Part shown: positions 35,374 to 43,419 of the stretch, one piece after another | Numbering within the stretch: the stretch's first letter is position 1 | Layout: every line of letters starts with the position of its first letter | NCBI RefSeq assembly: GCF_016742955.1 | Contig: NZ_JABBYC010000007.1 | Coordinates: 62,001-126,000 of the forward strand | Reading direction: 5' to 3' | DNA length: 64,000 nucleotides | Source: Myceligenerans indicum | GTDB lineage: Bacteria > Actinomycetota > Actinomycetes > Actinomycetales > Cellulomonadaceae | Position numbers and translations under genes: made by a program | The notes under the pieces: model-generated | Told to the model about the DNA's origin: nothing | The model's input: the letters and a program-made list of their open reading frames with translations, nothing else | The model's database searches: none

Positions 35374-36606
35374 TCACCGCACGGGTGCCGCGCCGACGGT
35401 CCCGTCGTACTCGGGGAGCTCGATGGCACCGGTCCGCTTGTCGATCCCGCCCATCATCGGGCCGGCGAGCGGGGTGCGCAGGAGCCAGCGCGTCACGGTC
35501 TGCCCGGTGCGGATCGCCCGGCGCGTGGCCGGCAGGAAGGCCTTGGTCCCGCCGGGCAGCGGCGCACTGTTGGCGTGCGCGTACGGGCGGACACGCTCCT
35601 CGTAGGCGGCGAAGGCCGAACGGGGGTCGCCAGGACGCCGCGCCAGCTCACCGGCCATCACGTACGCTCCCACCAGCGCGATCGTCGTGCCCATGCCCAC
35701 CGAGCCGGCAGCGCACGCATCGCCGAGCAGAACCACTCGTCCGCGACGCCACGGGGTCTCGACACGGCCGTGCCGGTCGAAGTAGAAGTCCGGGGCGTCG
35801 TGCAGGGCGGCACGCACCTGCGGCACGTGCCAGCTCTCGCCGGCCAGCACCCGGTCGACGATGCGCTTCTGCTCCTCGACGTCGTGCCGGTCGTACTCCA
35901 TCGGCGGGCACGCGAAGTGCACCATCGCCCGCGCGGAGTCGCGGGTCGGGTAGAGCAGCACGTTGCGCCCTCCCGTGGTGCCGTTGCCGGCCGGCATCGA
36001 GTACATGAGCTCCCAGCCGTCGAGGTCGGGCCCGCCGGACATGGTGAACACCGCGCGGTGGTACCCGCTGTCGATCAGCCGGGCCTCGGGGAACATCAGA
36101 CGGCGGACGGCGGAGAACACGCCGTCCGCCCCCACCACGGCGTCGAACCGGCGGGGTGCGGACCGCGCGAAGGTCACGTCGACGCCGTCGGACCGTTCCG
36201 CCAGGCTCGTGACGGTGTCGCCGAAGACACGCTCGACCCCACCGGAGGCGACGTCGTGACCGGCGGCTGCGGCCAGGATCCGCACCAGGTCGCTGCGCAG
36301 GATCTCCAGGTCGGCGACGATCCCGCCCGAATGGCCGACCGCGTCCGCCGGCATCTCCACGCGGACGCGGCCCGCGGCGTCGACCTGCCGGATCCCCCGC
36401 ACACCGGTGTGCGCGGCGCGGACCTGCCGGGTCAGGCCCATCCGGTCGATCACCTCGCGGGCCGCGCCTCGGATGTCGATGCCCTGCCCGCCGGGACGCG
36501 GGCCGGGAGCGCGCTCGACGATCGTCACGTCGATCGCATGGTGCCGCAGCCGCGCGGCAAGGGCTTCGCCGGCAACACCGGCGCCGACGACGAGGATTCG
36601 GGTCAT
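35374..36606 (-). CDS. FAD-dependent monooxygenase (Tet(X)/PHBH-like class)
   Basis: A 410-residue flavoprotein monooxygenase. FAD motif GAGVAGEALAARL at the N-terminus, then ERAPGPRPGGQGIDIRG typical of the Tet(X)/aromatic hydroxylase branch, DG region VVGADGVFSAVRR and GD motif LLGDACAAGSVGMGTT. The ATG at 36606 follows GGAGG by seven bases. It is divergent from a GntR-TetR fusion regulator with palindromes in the 163-bp gap, so it is probably substrate-induced. The real substrate is unknown; antibiotic inactivation is one possibility only. Confidence 0.9.
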   Translation of the reverse strand: MTRILVVGAGVAGEALAARLRHHAIDVTIVERAPGPRPGGQGIDIRGAAREVIDRMGLTRQVRAAHTGVRGIRQVDAAGRVRVEMPADAVGHSGGIVADLEILRSDLVRILAAAAGHDVASGGVERVFGDTVTSLAERSDGVDVTFARSAPRRFDAVVGADGVFSAVRRLMFPEARLIDSGYHRAVFTMSGGPDLDGWELMYSMPAGNGTTGGRNVLLYPTRDSARAMVHFACPPMEYDRHDVEEQKRIVDRVLAGESWHVPQVRAALHDAPDFYFDRHGRVETPWRRGRVVLLGDACAAGSVGMGTTIALVGAYVMAGELARRPGDPRSAFAAYEERVRPYAHANSAPLPGGTKAFLPATRRAIRTGQTVTRWLLRTPLAGPMMGGIDKRTGAIELPEYDGTVGAAPVR

Positions 36607-36699
36607 GAGGATGCCTCCTGGTTCCGCCGAGCCCTGTCGCCCGGTTGAGTACACCGTACGAACGAGCACGCCATCGCAGCCAGCAACAGGTAGTACGGT

Positions 36700-36746
36700 G
36701 GTAGTGCACTACCTCGGGACGGTACCTCCGGCAGGGTGGTGCACCA
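36700..36746. promoter_or_regulatory. Paired palindromes, candidate operators of the fusion regulator
   Basis: Two perfect palindromes, GGTAGTGCACTACC (36700-36713) and TGGTGCACCA (36737-36746), share a GTGCAC core and lie 35 bp centre to centre in the divergent gap. One regulator with two DNA-binding domains is encoded alongside. Assignment of either site to either domain is not possible by eye. Confidence 0.6.
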
Positions 36747-36769
36747 GTGCACCGACCGGGAGGAGCCCG

Positions 36770-37684
36770 ATGACCGCCGCCTACGAGCGCATCGCCGACC
36801 GCATCGAGGGGCTGATCCGCTCCGGCGACCTCGCCCCGGGCGACCGCGTGCCCTCGACCCGCCGCATCGTGGCCGACCACGGCGTCGCGATGGCGACGGC
36901 GACGCACGCGCTGTCGGAACTGCGACGGCGCGGACTGGTCGAACCCCGGCGCGGGGTCGGGACCGTCGTCGTCGGTGACGCCGCACGCCGCCGGTCCGGG
37001 ACCGCCCGGGGCGGTCCACCGGCGCACGCCGTCACCACCACCGACGTCGTGCATGCCGCCGTGCGGCTGGCCGACGCCGAGGGCCTGGGCGGGCTGACGA
37101 TGCGGCGCATCGCCGCGGACGTCGGCCTGCCCACGATGTCCGTCTACCGGCACGTCACCGGTCGCGACGACCTCGTCACCCGCATGCTGGACGCCGTGTA
37201 CGGCCGGTTCCCGCCGCCCGAGCCGGGGCCCGGCGGCTGGCGCCAGGTCGCAGAGGCCTGCGCGCGAACGCTCTGGGCGATGTTCCAGGTCCACCCGTGG
37301 GCCGCGCACGCGATGTCGGTGACGCGGCCGCAGGCCACGCCGAACGGGATGCTGTTCACCGATGCGCTCCTGCGCGCCTTCGGCGACGCGCCGTCCGGCC
37401 GCCGGCTCGACACGGAGGCGCGCATGCACCTGACGGTCGTGCTCTTCCAGTTCGTGCGCGGGGTCGGGGTGAGCCTGGAACCCACCCTTCAGGCACGGCA
37501 GGACTCCGGCATCTCCGACGAGGAGTGGATGGAGCGCGCCAAGCCCGCGCTGCGGCGCGTGGTCGACCCGCGCCGCCACGAACATCTCGCCGAAGCGATC
37601 CGGACCGAGATCGACCTCACCCAGGACTCGCTGTTCGAGTTCGGGCTCGCACGACTGCTCGACGGCTACGAGGCCTTCCTCTAG
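36770..37684 (+). CDS. GntR-TetR fusion transcriptional regulator
   Basis: A 304-residue protein with two DNA-binding modules. Residues 1-70 form a GntR winged helix (PGDRVPSTRRIVADHGVAMA then TATHALSELRRRGLVEPRRG). A linker is followed from about residue 90 by a TetR domain with HTH LTMRRIAADVGLPTMSVYRH and a TetR_C-type ligand domain. This arrangement occurs in actinobacterial TetR proteins but is uncommon. GGAGGAG precedes the ATG. Divergent from the flavin monooxygenase it probably represses. Confidence 0.88.
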   Translation: MTAAYERIADRIEGLIRSGDLAPGDRVPSTRRIVADHGVAMATATHALSELRRRGLVEPRRGVGTVVVGDAARRRSGTARGGPPAHAVTTTDVVHAAVRLADAEGLGGLTMRRIAADVGLPTMSVYRHVTGRDDLVTRMLDAVYGRFPPPEPGPGGWRQVAEACARTLWAMFQVHPWAAHAMSVTRPQATPNGMLFTDALLRAFGDAPSGRRLDTEARMHLTVVLFQFVRGVGVSLEPTLQARQDSGISDEEWMERAKPALRRVVDPRRHEHLAEAIRTEIDLTQDSLFEFGLARLLDGYEAFL

Positions 37685-37723
37685 CGGGCAGGGCCGCCCG
37701 GCCACCGCGCGCCGCGGGATCGC

Positions 37724-38680
37724 CTACTCGGCGACGGCCGCCACCTCACTCGCCACCTCACTCGCCACCTCACTCGTCACCTCCGCGCCGGCCTCACGGC
37801 AGGCAGGCACGTCCCGGACCAGCTCGACCAGGTGCGGCGCGGGGGAGTCCGCCGCCGACGGCGCCGTGACCACGGAAACCACCCACTCCAGGCCCACGTC
37901 CCCACGCAGCGGCACCTTGACCAGCGTCGACGCCTGCGGCTTGGCCGCGACATGCCGAGGGACGACCGCGACCCCGAGGCCGCGGGTGACCAGGTCGAGC
38001 AGCGTGTGGACGTCGTTCACCGCGAAACGCACCCGGCGGTGCACCCGGCGCGCCTCGAACGCCAGGTCGTTGAGCTGCCGCACGCCCCAGGACGGGTGGA
38101 AGTCGATGAAGCTCTCGCGCGCGAGCTCGTCGTGCCCGACCGACGTGCGAGAAGCCAGAGGATGCGCGGACGGCAGCACCGCGACCAGCGGCTCGTGCCC
38201 GAGCCGCACACCGGACAGCGACCCTGCCTGCTCCGCCCCGGCGACGAACGCGACGTCGATCCGGCGCTCGCGGATCGCGGCCAGGAGGTCGCCGGAGCCG
38301 GCCTGGAGGAACTCGACCTCGACGCGCGGGTGGCGGCGATGGAACCGTTCCAGCACTGTGGGTACGTCGACGATGCCGAGGCACTGCTCGGCGCCCACCC
38401 GCAGCTGCCCCGACAGCTCGTGGGAGAGGTGCACGACGGCGTCTCGCGCAGCGGCGGCCTGACCGAGCATGGAACGGGCGTAGGGCAGGAGCGCCGAGCC
38501 GGCCTCGGTCGGTTCGACCTTGCGGGTGGTGCGGTGGAACAGCTTGGTGCCCAGCTCCTCCTCGAGGCTGCGGATGGCGGCGGAGAGTCCCGACTGGGAC
38601 ACGCCGGTCAGTTCCGCGGCCCGGGTGAACTGGCGCTCCTCGGCCAGTGTGACGAGGTACGCAAGCTGTCGCAGCTCCAT
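37724..38680 (-). CDS. LysR family regulator with repetitive C-terminal tail
   Basis: A 318-residue LysR regulator: winged helix RQFTRAAELTGVSQSGLSAA at residues about 16-36 and LysR substrate domain with LSGQLRVGAEQCLGIVDVP. The last 20 residues are a repetitive Ser-Glu-Val-Ala tail encoded by 12-bp repeats, an odd extension. The protein is divergent from two aldo/keto reductase genes with a gap of 196 bp, the usual LysR-target arrangement, so it probably activates them. Confidence 0.9.
   Translation of the reverse strand: MELRQLAYLVTLAEERQFTRAAELTGVSQSGLSAAIRSLEEELGTKLFHRTTRKVEPTEAGSALLPYARSMLGQAAAARDAVVHLSHELSGQLRVGAEQCLGIVDVPTVLERFHRRHPRVEVEFLQAGSGDLLAAIRERRIDVAFVAGAEQAGSLSGVRLGHEPLVAVLPSAHPLASRTSVGHDELARESFIDFHPSWGVRQLNDLAFEARRVHRRVRFAVNDVHTLLDLVTRGLGVAVVPRHVAAKPQASTLVKVPLRGDVGLEWVVSVVTAPSAADSPAPHLVELVRDVPACREAGAEVTSEVASEVASEVAAVAE
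37742..37777. repeat. 12-bp tandem repeat within LysR gene
   Basis: Three near-perfect copies of CACCTCACTCGC (last one ending GT), in frame, encode the repeated SEVA tail. Copy number could vary without a frameshift because the unit is divisible by three. Confidence 0.75.
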
Positions 38681-38718
38681 TGATCGATCCTTCTTCTGAG
38701 AGTCATGAGTTGGAGTTG

Positions 38719-38748
38719 TTGGACTTCTAGGTTACCGCTCTCTACTGT
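38719..38748 (+). promoter_or_regulatory. Candidate sigma-70 promoter for the aldo/keto reductase operon
   Basis: TTGGAC (-35) and TACTGT (-10) with an 18-bp spacer, in the AT-richer part of the LysR-AKR divergent gap. It would give a leader of roughly 120 bases. No experimental support. Confidence 0.35.
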
Positions 38749-38876
38749 CAGGACGGGCGGTGCCGTGTCGCTCGGCCCGCAGGGCGATCCGCAGTGCGAG
38801 CACGACGACCACCCGGCCGGCCCGCGGGCCGGCCACCCCGCACGACCAACCCGTATGGCAAAGGAGACGTACCACG

Positions 38877-39770
38877 ATGCAGACCCGCAGCATCGGTGAC
38901 CAGCAGGTGGGCGCGATCGGCCTCGGCGCGATGCCGATGTCCATCGAGGGCCGCCCCGACACCACCCGGTCGATCGCCACCATCCACGCCGCGCTCGATG
39001 CGGGCGTCACCCTCATCGACACCGCCGACGCCTATCACCGCGAGGCCGACGAGGTGGGCCACAACGAGGAGCTCATCGCCACGGCGCTGCGCACCTACGG
39101 CTCGTCCACCGATGACGTCCTGGTCGCCACCAAGGGCGGCCACCTGCGCCCGGGCGACGGTTCCTGGACGCAGAACGGCGACCCCGCCTACCTCAAGCAG
39201 GCCGCGAAGGAGTCCGCCCGGCGGCTCGGCGTCGAGGCCATCGGCCTGTACCAGTTCCACCGGCCCGACCCGGCGGTCCCGTACGCCGACTCGGTCGGCG
39301 CCGTCCGCGACCTGCTCGACGAGGGCGTCATCCGGATGGCGGGCATCTCGAACGCGAACCCGGACCAGATCCGCGAGGCCAACGAGATCCTCGGCGGACG
39401 GCTGGTCTCCGTGCAGAACCAGTTCTCGCCACGCTTCCGCTCGTCGCTGCCGGAGCTGGAGCTGTGCGCCGAGCTGGGCATCGCCTTCCTGCCCTGGAGC
39501 CCGCTCGGCGGCATCGCCCTGGCCCGCTCCGGTGAGCTGGGCGCGGACTTCGCGCCCTTCGGCGAGATCGCCCGGGAACGGGGCGTGAGCCCGTTCCGGG
39601 TGGCGCTGGCCTGGGAGCTGGCGCTGGCGCCCGTCGTCGTCCCGATCCCCGGCGCCTCGCGGCCGGAGTCGATCAGGGACTCGGTCCAGGCGGCCGACCT
39701 CGTGCTGACCGACGACGAGATCGCGCGGCTGCGCGGATCCGGCGAGCGCACCGCGGAGGTGGCCCGATGA
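38877..39770 (+). CDS. Aldo/keto reductase
   Basis: A 297-residue NADPH-dependent aldo/keto reductase. Catalytic tetrad residues are visible: Asp and Tyr in LIDTADAYHREADEVG, Lys in VATKGG and His in YQFHRPDP; the cofactor end SNANPDQIREA and PIPGASRPESI are typical. The ATG follows AAAGGAG. The next aldo/keto reductase gene overlaps by 4 bp (ATGA), so the two are co-translated. Substrate unknown; divergent LysR likely regulates. Confidence 0.93.
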   Translation: MQTRSIGDQQVGAIGLGAMPMSIEGRPDTTRSIATIHAALDAGVTLIDTADAYHREADEVGHNEELIATALRTYGSSTDDVLVATKGGHLRPGDGSWTQNGDPAYLKQAAKESARRLGVEAIGLYQFHRPDPAVPYADSVGAVRDLLDEGVIRMAGISNANPDQIREANEILGGRLVSVQNQFSPRFRSSLPELELCAELGIAFLPWSPLGGIALARSGELGADFAPFGEIARERGVSPFRVALAWELALAPVVVPIPGASRPESIRDSVQAADLVLTDDEIARLRGSGERTAEVAR

Positions 39771-40699
39771 AGACCTTCACCCTTCCCGGTACGGACATCG
39801 TCGCGCCGAACGTCGTGCTCGGCCTGATGCGTATCCAGGAGAAGTCCGACGACGAGGTGCGCACCCTCGTGCACACCGCGCTCGACGAGGGCATCACCTT
39901 CGTCGACCACGCCGACGTCTACGGCTCCGAGCTGCACGGGTGCGAGCGGCGCTTCGCCGAGGCGATGCGGCTGACGCCGTCCGAGCGTGAGCGGCTGGTG
40001 ATCCAGACCAAGTGCGGCATCGTGCGCGACGGGCCGTACTTCGACTTCTCCTACGAGCACATCGTGAACTCGGTCGAGGGATCGCTCCAGGCGCTCGACA
40101 CGGACTACCTGGACATTCTCCTGCTGCACCGGCCCGACGCGCTGGTGGAGCCGGAGGAGGTCGCGCGAGCGTTCGACGACCTGTCGGCGGCCGGCAAGGT
40201 GCGGGCGTTCGGCGTCTCGAACCACACGCCCGGACAGATCGAGCTGCTGCGCCGGGCCGTGTCCCAGCCGATCGTCGCCAACCAGCTGCAGCTGTCGCTG
40301 CCGCATGCCGCGATCGTGGCCCAGGGCGTCGCGGCCAACATGGTGGGCCTGGACCAGTCGACCAGCCGGGACGCCGGAGTGCTCGACTACTGCCGGCTGA
40401 ACGACATCACGGTCCAGGCGTGGTCGCCGTTCCAGGCGGGGTTCTTCACCGGGACGTTCCTCGGGTCCTCGCAGTTCGCGGAGCTGAACGCCGTCATCGA
40501 CCGCCTCGCCGAGCGGTACGACGTCCCGCCCATCGCGATCGCGACGGGCTGGATCACGCGTCACCCGGCCGGGATGCAGGTGGTGCTCGGCACCACGACG
40601 CCCGAGCGGGTCGCGGGCGCCGCGCAGGGGTCCGAGGTGCCGCTGACGCGGGCCGAGTGGTACGAGCTGTTCCGCGCGGCGGGTCATCTCGTCCCCTGA
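39767..40699 (+). CDS. Aldo/keto reductase (YdhF-like)
   Basis: A 310-residue reductase of the YdhF/oxidoreductase branch. Tetrad: FVDHADVYGS (Asp, Tyr), IQTKCGI (Lys), LLHRPDAL (His). VSNHTPGQIELL and VVLGTTTPERV are the cofactor-binding ends. Translationally coupled to the first aldo/keto reductase. The two are only distantly similar, so this is not a recent duplication. Followed by a GC-rich region with palindromes. Confidence 0.93.
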   Translation: MKTFTLPGTDIVAPNVVLGLMRIQEKSDDEVRTLVHTALDEGITFVDHADVYGSELHGCERRFAEAMRLTPSERERLVIQTKCGIVRDGPYFDFSYEHIVNSVEGSLQALDTDYLDILLLHRPDALVEPEEVARAFDDLSAAGKVRAFGVSNHTPGQIELLRRAVSQPIVANQLQLSLPHAAIVAQGVAANMVGLDQSTSRDAGVLDYCRLNDITVQAWSPFQAGFFTGTFLGSSQFAELNAVIDRLAERYDVPPIAIATGWITRHPAGMQVVLGTTTPERVAGAAQGSEVPLTRAEWYELFRAAGHLVP

Positions 40700-40934
40700 G
40701 CTGCCCGGGGCCCGTGCCCTGGTGACGCGGGGACGGCCGTCCCGGGACGGGGGCGGCCGGCCCCGCGTCCCGGGACGCCGGCATCCGTGGCGGCAGTGGT
40801 GGGGCCGCCGTGGGTGTCCTCGGTCCCGCGGCCGAGGACCGTTGGTCCCTGGCCGGGCGGCCTGGTGGCGAGGAACGCTGGGGTGCAGGCTCGCCGTCCG
40901 AGGCGGGGAGGCACCGACCGACAGGAGCATCGCC
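40700..40934. promoter_or_regulatory. GC-rich regulatory region before the DUF1876 gene, with DosR-box-like palindrome
   Basis: 235 bp. The perfect palindrome GGGACGGCCGTCCC (40730-40743) has both half-sites of the mycobacterial DosR box consensus GGGAC-TWWA-GTCCC with correct 4-bp spacing but a GC centre. A second palindrome, GGACC-GTT-GGTCC (40836-40848), 86 bp before the gene, is related but has a different spacing. TCCTCGG-N8-CCGAGGA (40817-40838) and GCGTCCCGGGACGC (40765-40778) add more symmetry; some of this may be a terminator of the preceding operon. In DNA this GC-rich some palindromes arise by chance. Confidence 0.45.
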
Positions 40935-41216
40935 ATGGCCCACACGTGGAACGTCGTCGTCCAGCTCTTCGACGCCGACGACATCGAGACCGAGGGCACC
41001 GAGACCACGGCCCACGCCGTGCTCACGACGTCGAGCGGAACCTCGCTGGAGAGCCGCGGGACGGCCCGGCGCAACCCGGACGACCCGGAGGTCCCGGAGA
41101 TCGGCGAGGAACTCGCCACGGCGCGTGCCCTGCGTGACCTGGCGGACCAGCTCCTGCGGGTGACGTCGGACGACATCTCCCAGATCGAGCACCAGTCGAT
41201 CCATCTGCGCAGATGA
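40935..41216 (+). CDS. DUF1876 protein (Rv1738-like)
   Basis: A 93-residue protein of the DUF1876 family: WNVVVQLFDADDIETEGTET near the start, GTARRNPDDPEVPEIGEELA, and ALRDLADQLLRVTSDDI. The mycobacterial member Rv1738 is one of the most strongly DosR-induced genes, and its structure resembles ribosome hibernation factors; a similar role in shutting down translation is inferred here. CAGGAG precedes the ATG. It lies beside a universal stress protein and an Acg-like nitroreductase, other DosR-regulon families. Ends before a strong hairpin. Confidence 0.92.
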   Translation: MAHTWNVVVQLFDADDIETEGTETTAHAVLTTSSGTSLESRGTARRNPDDPEVPEIGEELATARALRDLADQLLRVTSDDISQIEHQSIHLRR

Positions 41217-41281
41217 CGTCCCTGGCGCGCGCCGTAGGTGGGCCTTCGGGTGCGGCGCGTGGTGGGGAGTGGCAGGGGGAT

Positions 41282-41324
41282 GACCGGCCGTGCCGCGCGT
41301 TCGGGGCGCGTGGCACGGCCGGTC
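41282..41324. terminator. Bidirectional hairpin terminator
   Basis: Perfect 13-bp arms GACCGGCCGTGCC and GGCACGGCCGGTC, extended inside by four more pairs and a G-T pair, around a TTCGGGG loop. It lies between the convergent DUF1876 and universal stress protein genes. Confidence 0.75.
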
Positions 41325-41373
41325 GCATGCCGGCGTCGCATGCCGGCGTCGCATGCCGGCGTCGCATGCCGGC
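41322..41373. repeat. 13-bp tandem repeat, four copies
   Basis: Four exact copies of GTCGCATGCCGGC directly abut the terminator hairpin, between the convergent genes. Each unit contains the palindromes GCATGC and GCCGGC. It is non-coding, and the unit is not a multiple of three. Function unknown; slippage, or a set of protein-binding or termination elements, are possibilities. Confidence 0.88.
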
Positions 41374-41394
41374 GGGAGACCGGATAGAGGTGCG

Positions 41395-42219
41395 TCAGTC
41401 CTGCAGGATGGTCCTGGACCGGGCGGGCGCGACCGGGGCGTTCACCGGAGCGCCGCCGAGCGGGACCACCTCGACGGGCGTGTCGGCGGCAGCGAGAACC
41501 GCTCGCGGCACCGGGCCGAGGCGGGCCAGGTGCCGCAGGTCCCGGTGGTGCCGGGCGACCAGCACGACGTCGGCGTCGAGCGCGGCCCGAACGAGGGCGG
41601 GGGCCGCATCCCCGGAGGGGAACGAGGTCTCCACGGCGACGTCCGGGAAGGCGGCCGACCAGTCGCGGACGAGCGCCTCCAGGCGCATCGTCTCCTCGCC
41701 GACGTGCCCGCGTGCGTGGACGACCCGCAGGACCGCGTGCTGCGTGTCGGCGGCCGAGAACGCGGTCGCGAGCAACTTCCCGGAGTAGGCGCAGGACTTG
41801 ACCCCGGCGACGACGCGGCGGTACCTCAGGCCCTGCCAGTCGGCCGGGACCACCACGACGGGACCCGTCGCCCGGGCCGCGACCTCGGTGGTCACGGCAC
41901 CCAGGACGGGCTTCCCGGTGTCCTCGCGCGGGAGGCGGCCCAGCACGAGGAGGCCGGCGGCCGTCGTCGTCTCGACCAGTTCCGCCGTGCGCGAGCCCCG
42001 TTCGAGCAGCCAGTCGAACGTGACGTCGGTGGCGTCGGCGCAGGTCTGCGACATGCCCGGATCCATGATCTCGTGCGACGGGCACCCGTGGTCGCTCAGC
42101 ACATGGACCAGCCGCACGCCGGTGCCGCGGGCGCGTGCCTCCTGGATCGCGTAACGGATCGCTCCGGCGGTGCGGCGACCGTCGACGGCGACCACGACCC
42201 CGGGTGCGGCGCCGCTCAT
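41395..42219 (-). CDS. Tandem universal stress protein
   Basis: A 274-residue protein made of two UspA domains (about 1-130 and 140-265). Domain 1 opens with VVVAVDGRRTAGAIRYAIQE and ends GAVTTEVAARATGPVVVVP; domain 2 ends VPRAVLAAADTPVEVVP. The ATP-binding Gly pattern is clearer in the first domain than in the second. Two-domain Usp proteins are the type carried in the mycobacterial DosR regulon. The ATG overlaps the stop of the nitroreductase gene by 4 bp, so it is translated with it. Likely stress- or hypoxia-induced (inference). Confidence 0.92.
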   Translation of the reverse strand: MSGAAPGVVVAVDGRRTAGAIRYAIQEARARGTGVRLVHVLSDHGCPSHEIMDPGMSQTCADATDVTFDWLLERGSRTAELVETTTAAGLLVLGRLPREDTGKPVLGAVTTEVAARATGPVVVVPADWQGLRYRRVVAGVKSCAYSGKLLATAFSAADTQHAVLRVVHARGHVGEETMRLEALVRDWSAAFPDVAVETSFPSGDAAPALVRAALDADVVLVARHHRDLRHLARLGPVPRAVLAAADTPVEVVPLGGAPVNAPVAPARSRTILQD

Positions 42220-43208
42220 GACGACGTGTCCCTCGACCTGTCGTCACCTCCCGGCCCGCCCGCGGTGGCCAGGTCGTCGACGCTGCGGCGCGGTGCGTGC
42301 TCCTGTGCGGCGCTCGTGCCCAGCCGCATGAGCATCTGCGGGAACGAGTCGAGCGACAGTGCCCTGCGCAGGTCGTGGCGGGTGGTGGGGTTCTCCAGGA
42401 CGGTCGTGGCGAACGACGCACGGACGAAGTACGTGGTGCCCGTCAGCAGGGCGTGCTCCAGGGCCTGACCCGCCGCCACCCAGTCCCGGGGCGAGTCACC
42501 CGGTGTCGCCAGGACGGCCATCGTCGAGCGCTGCTCGAAGTGTGCGCTGCCCTGGCCGGCGAGGAAGTGCCGGACCGGCGCGTCGTCGGAGTCCGGGACG
42601 GGACCGAGGAGCCCCTGGGGGATGCCGTCGTGCCGGTCGGCCGTGATCGCGGTCCAGGCTTCCTCCTCGGCGCGCGCGGCGGGGTCCTCGGCGGCGAGTT
42701 CCTCGGCACGGCGCACGAGACCGGTGACCTCCTGGCGCACCGGGTCGCTGGGCTGGATGAGCCGGAGCCGGGCGCCTTCCGTGTGGGCGGCCGCCTGGAT
42801 GGCGGCCAGGACGTCCGTGGGCAGGGGTTCGTCGGCGAACGGCTCACGTGACGTCGACCGCCGGGTGATCGCGACCGACAGCTCGAGCTCGTCGCTGCTC
42901 GGGTCGCTGCCCGGCTCGAGGGAGACCTCGGCGACGAGGTGCTCGTCGTCCGGATCGGGCAGCACACGGGCGACCGCGACCAGCGATTCCCGGCGGGCCG
43001 CCGCCCGCGCGTTGAACAAGAACGCCCCGCAGCTGATCAGCATCTCGCGGCCCTGCGGGTCGCTGTGCCGCAGCTGCCTGGACGGATCGGCACGGAGGGT
43101 CAGCAGGCTGCCCGTGACGTCCACCTGCCAGGGCTGGGTGTTGTAGACGCTCGGCGCCCAGCTGGCCGCCTGCAGGATTCTCTCCACCCGTGCATCGACG
43201 TTGTTCAT
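42216..43208 (-). CDS. Acg-like nitroreductase-fold protein
   Basis: A 330-residue Acg-type protein, roughly twice the size of an ordinary nitroreductase. The N-terminal segment AASWAPSVYNTQPWQVDV is diagnostic, and ITRRSTSREPFADEPLP and the second half ALEHALLTGTTYFVRASF follow. In mycobacteria Acg (Rv2032) binds FMN under a lid, has no clear nitroreductase activity, and belongs to the DosR regulon. The gene is first in an operon with the universal stress protein. A DosR-box-like site lies about 150 bp upstream of its start. Confidence 0.92.
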   Translation of the reverse strand: MNNVDARVERILQAASWAPSVYNTQPWQVDVTGSLLTLRADPSRQLRHSDPQGREMLISCGAFLFNARAAARRESLVAVARVLPDPDDEHLVAEVSLEPGSDPSSDELELSVAITRRSTSREPFADEPLPTDVLAAIQAAAHTEGARLRLIQPSDPVRQEVTGLVRRAEELAAEDPAARAEEEAWTAITADRHDGIPQGLLGPVPDSDDAPVRHFLAGQGSAHFEQRSTMAVLATPGDSPRDWVAAGQALEHALLTGTTYFVRASFATTVLENPTTRHDLRRALSLDSFPQMLMRLGTSAAQEHAPRRSVDDLATAGGPGGDDRSRDTSS

Positions 43209-43359
43209 CGTTGTCTCCCTCGTCGCTGGTCCGGCAGGTACGCATCGTCACCGCACCCGCCGCGAACTGCTCGTGTGCCTACGGCTCAGAACATCACCCG
43301 GCCGTCCGGGTCGCCAGGGCAACAGGGCCTCTTCTCGGCGCCCTTCGTCCTGCCGCCCA

Positions 43360-43373
43360 GGGACCAAGGCCCC
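43360..43373. promoter_or_regulatory. DosR-box-like palindrome upstream of the nitroreductase
   Basis: GGGAC-CAAG-GCCCC, part of a longer imperfect 18-bp palindrome CAGGGACCAAGGCCCCTG. It keeps the 5-4-5 layout of the DosR consensus GGGAC-TWWA-GTCCC with one mismatch in the second half-site. It is 152 bp from the nitroreductase start. Confidence 0.55.
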
Positions 43374-43419
43374 TGTGCGCGCGGGCGTGACCTCCCGTGG
43401 CGCACCCGGCCGGAGCGGC

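Noticed and set aside
40836..40849. Third DosR-box candidate, GGACCGTTGGTCCC
   Set aside because: The palindrome is real, but the half-site spacing is one base longer than the DosR layout, so it is mentioned only as part of the region.
41322..41373. CRISPR-like repeat array
   Set aside because: Units are directly tandem without spacers and only 13 bp, and no cas genes are present.
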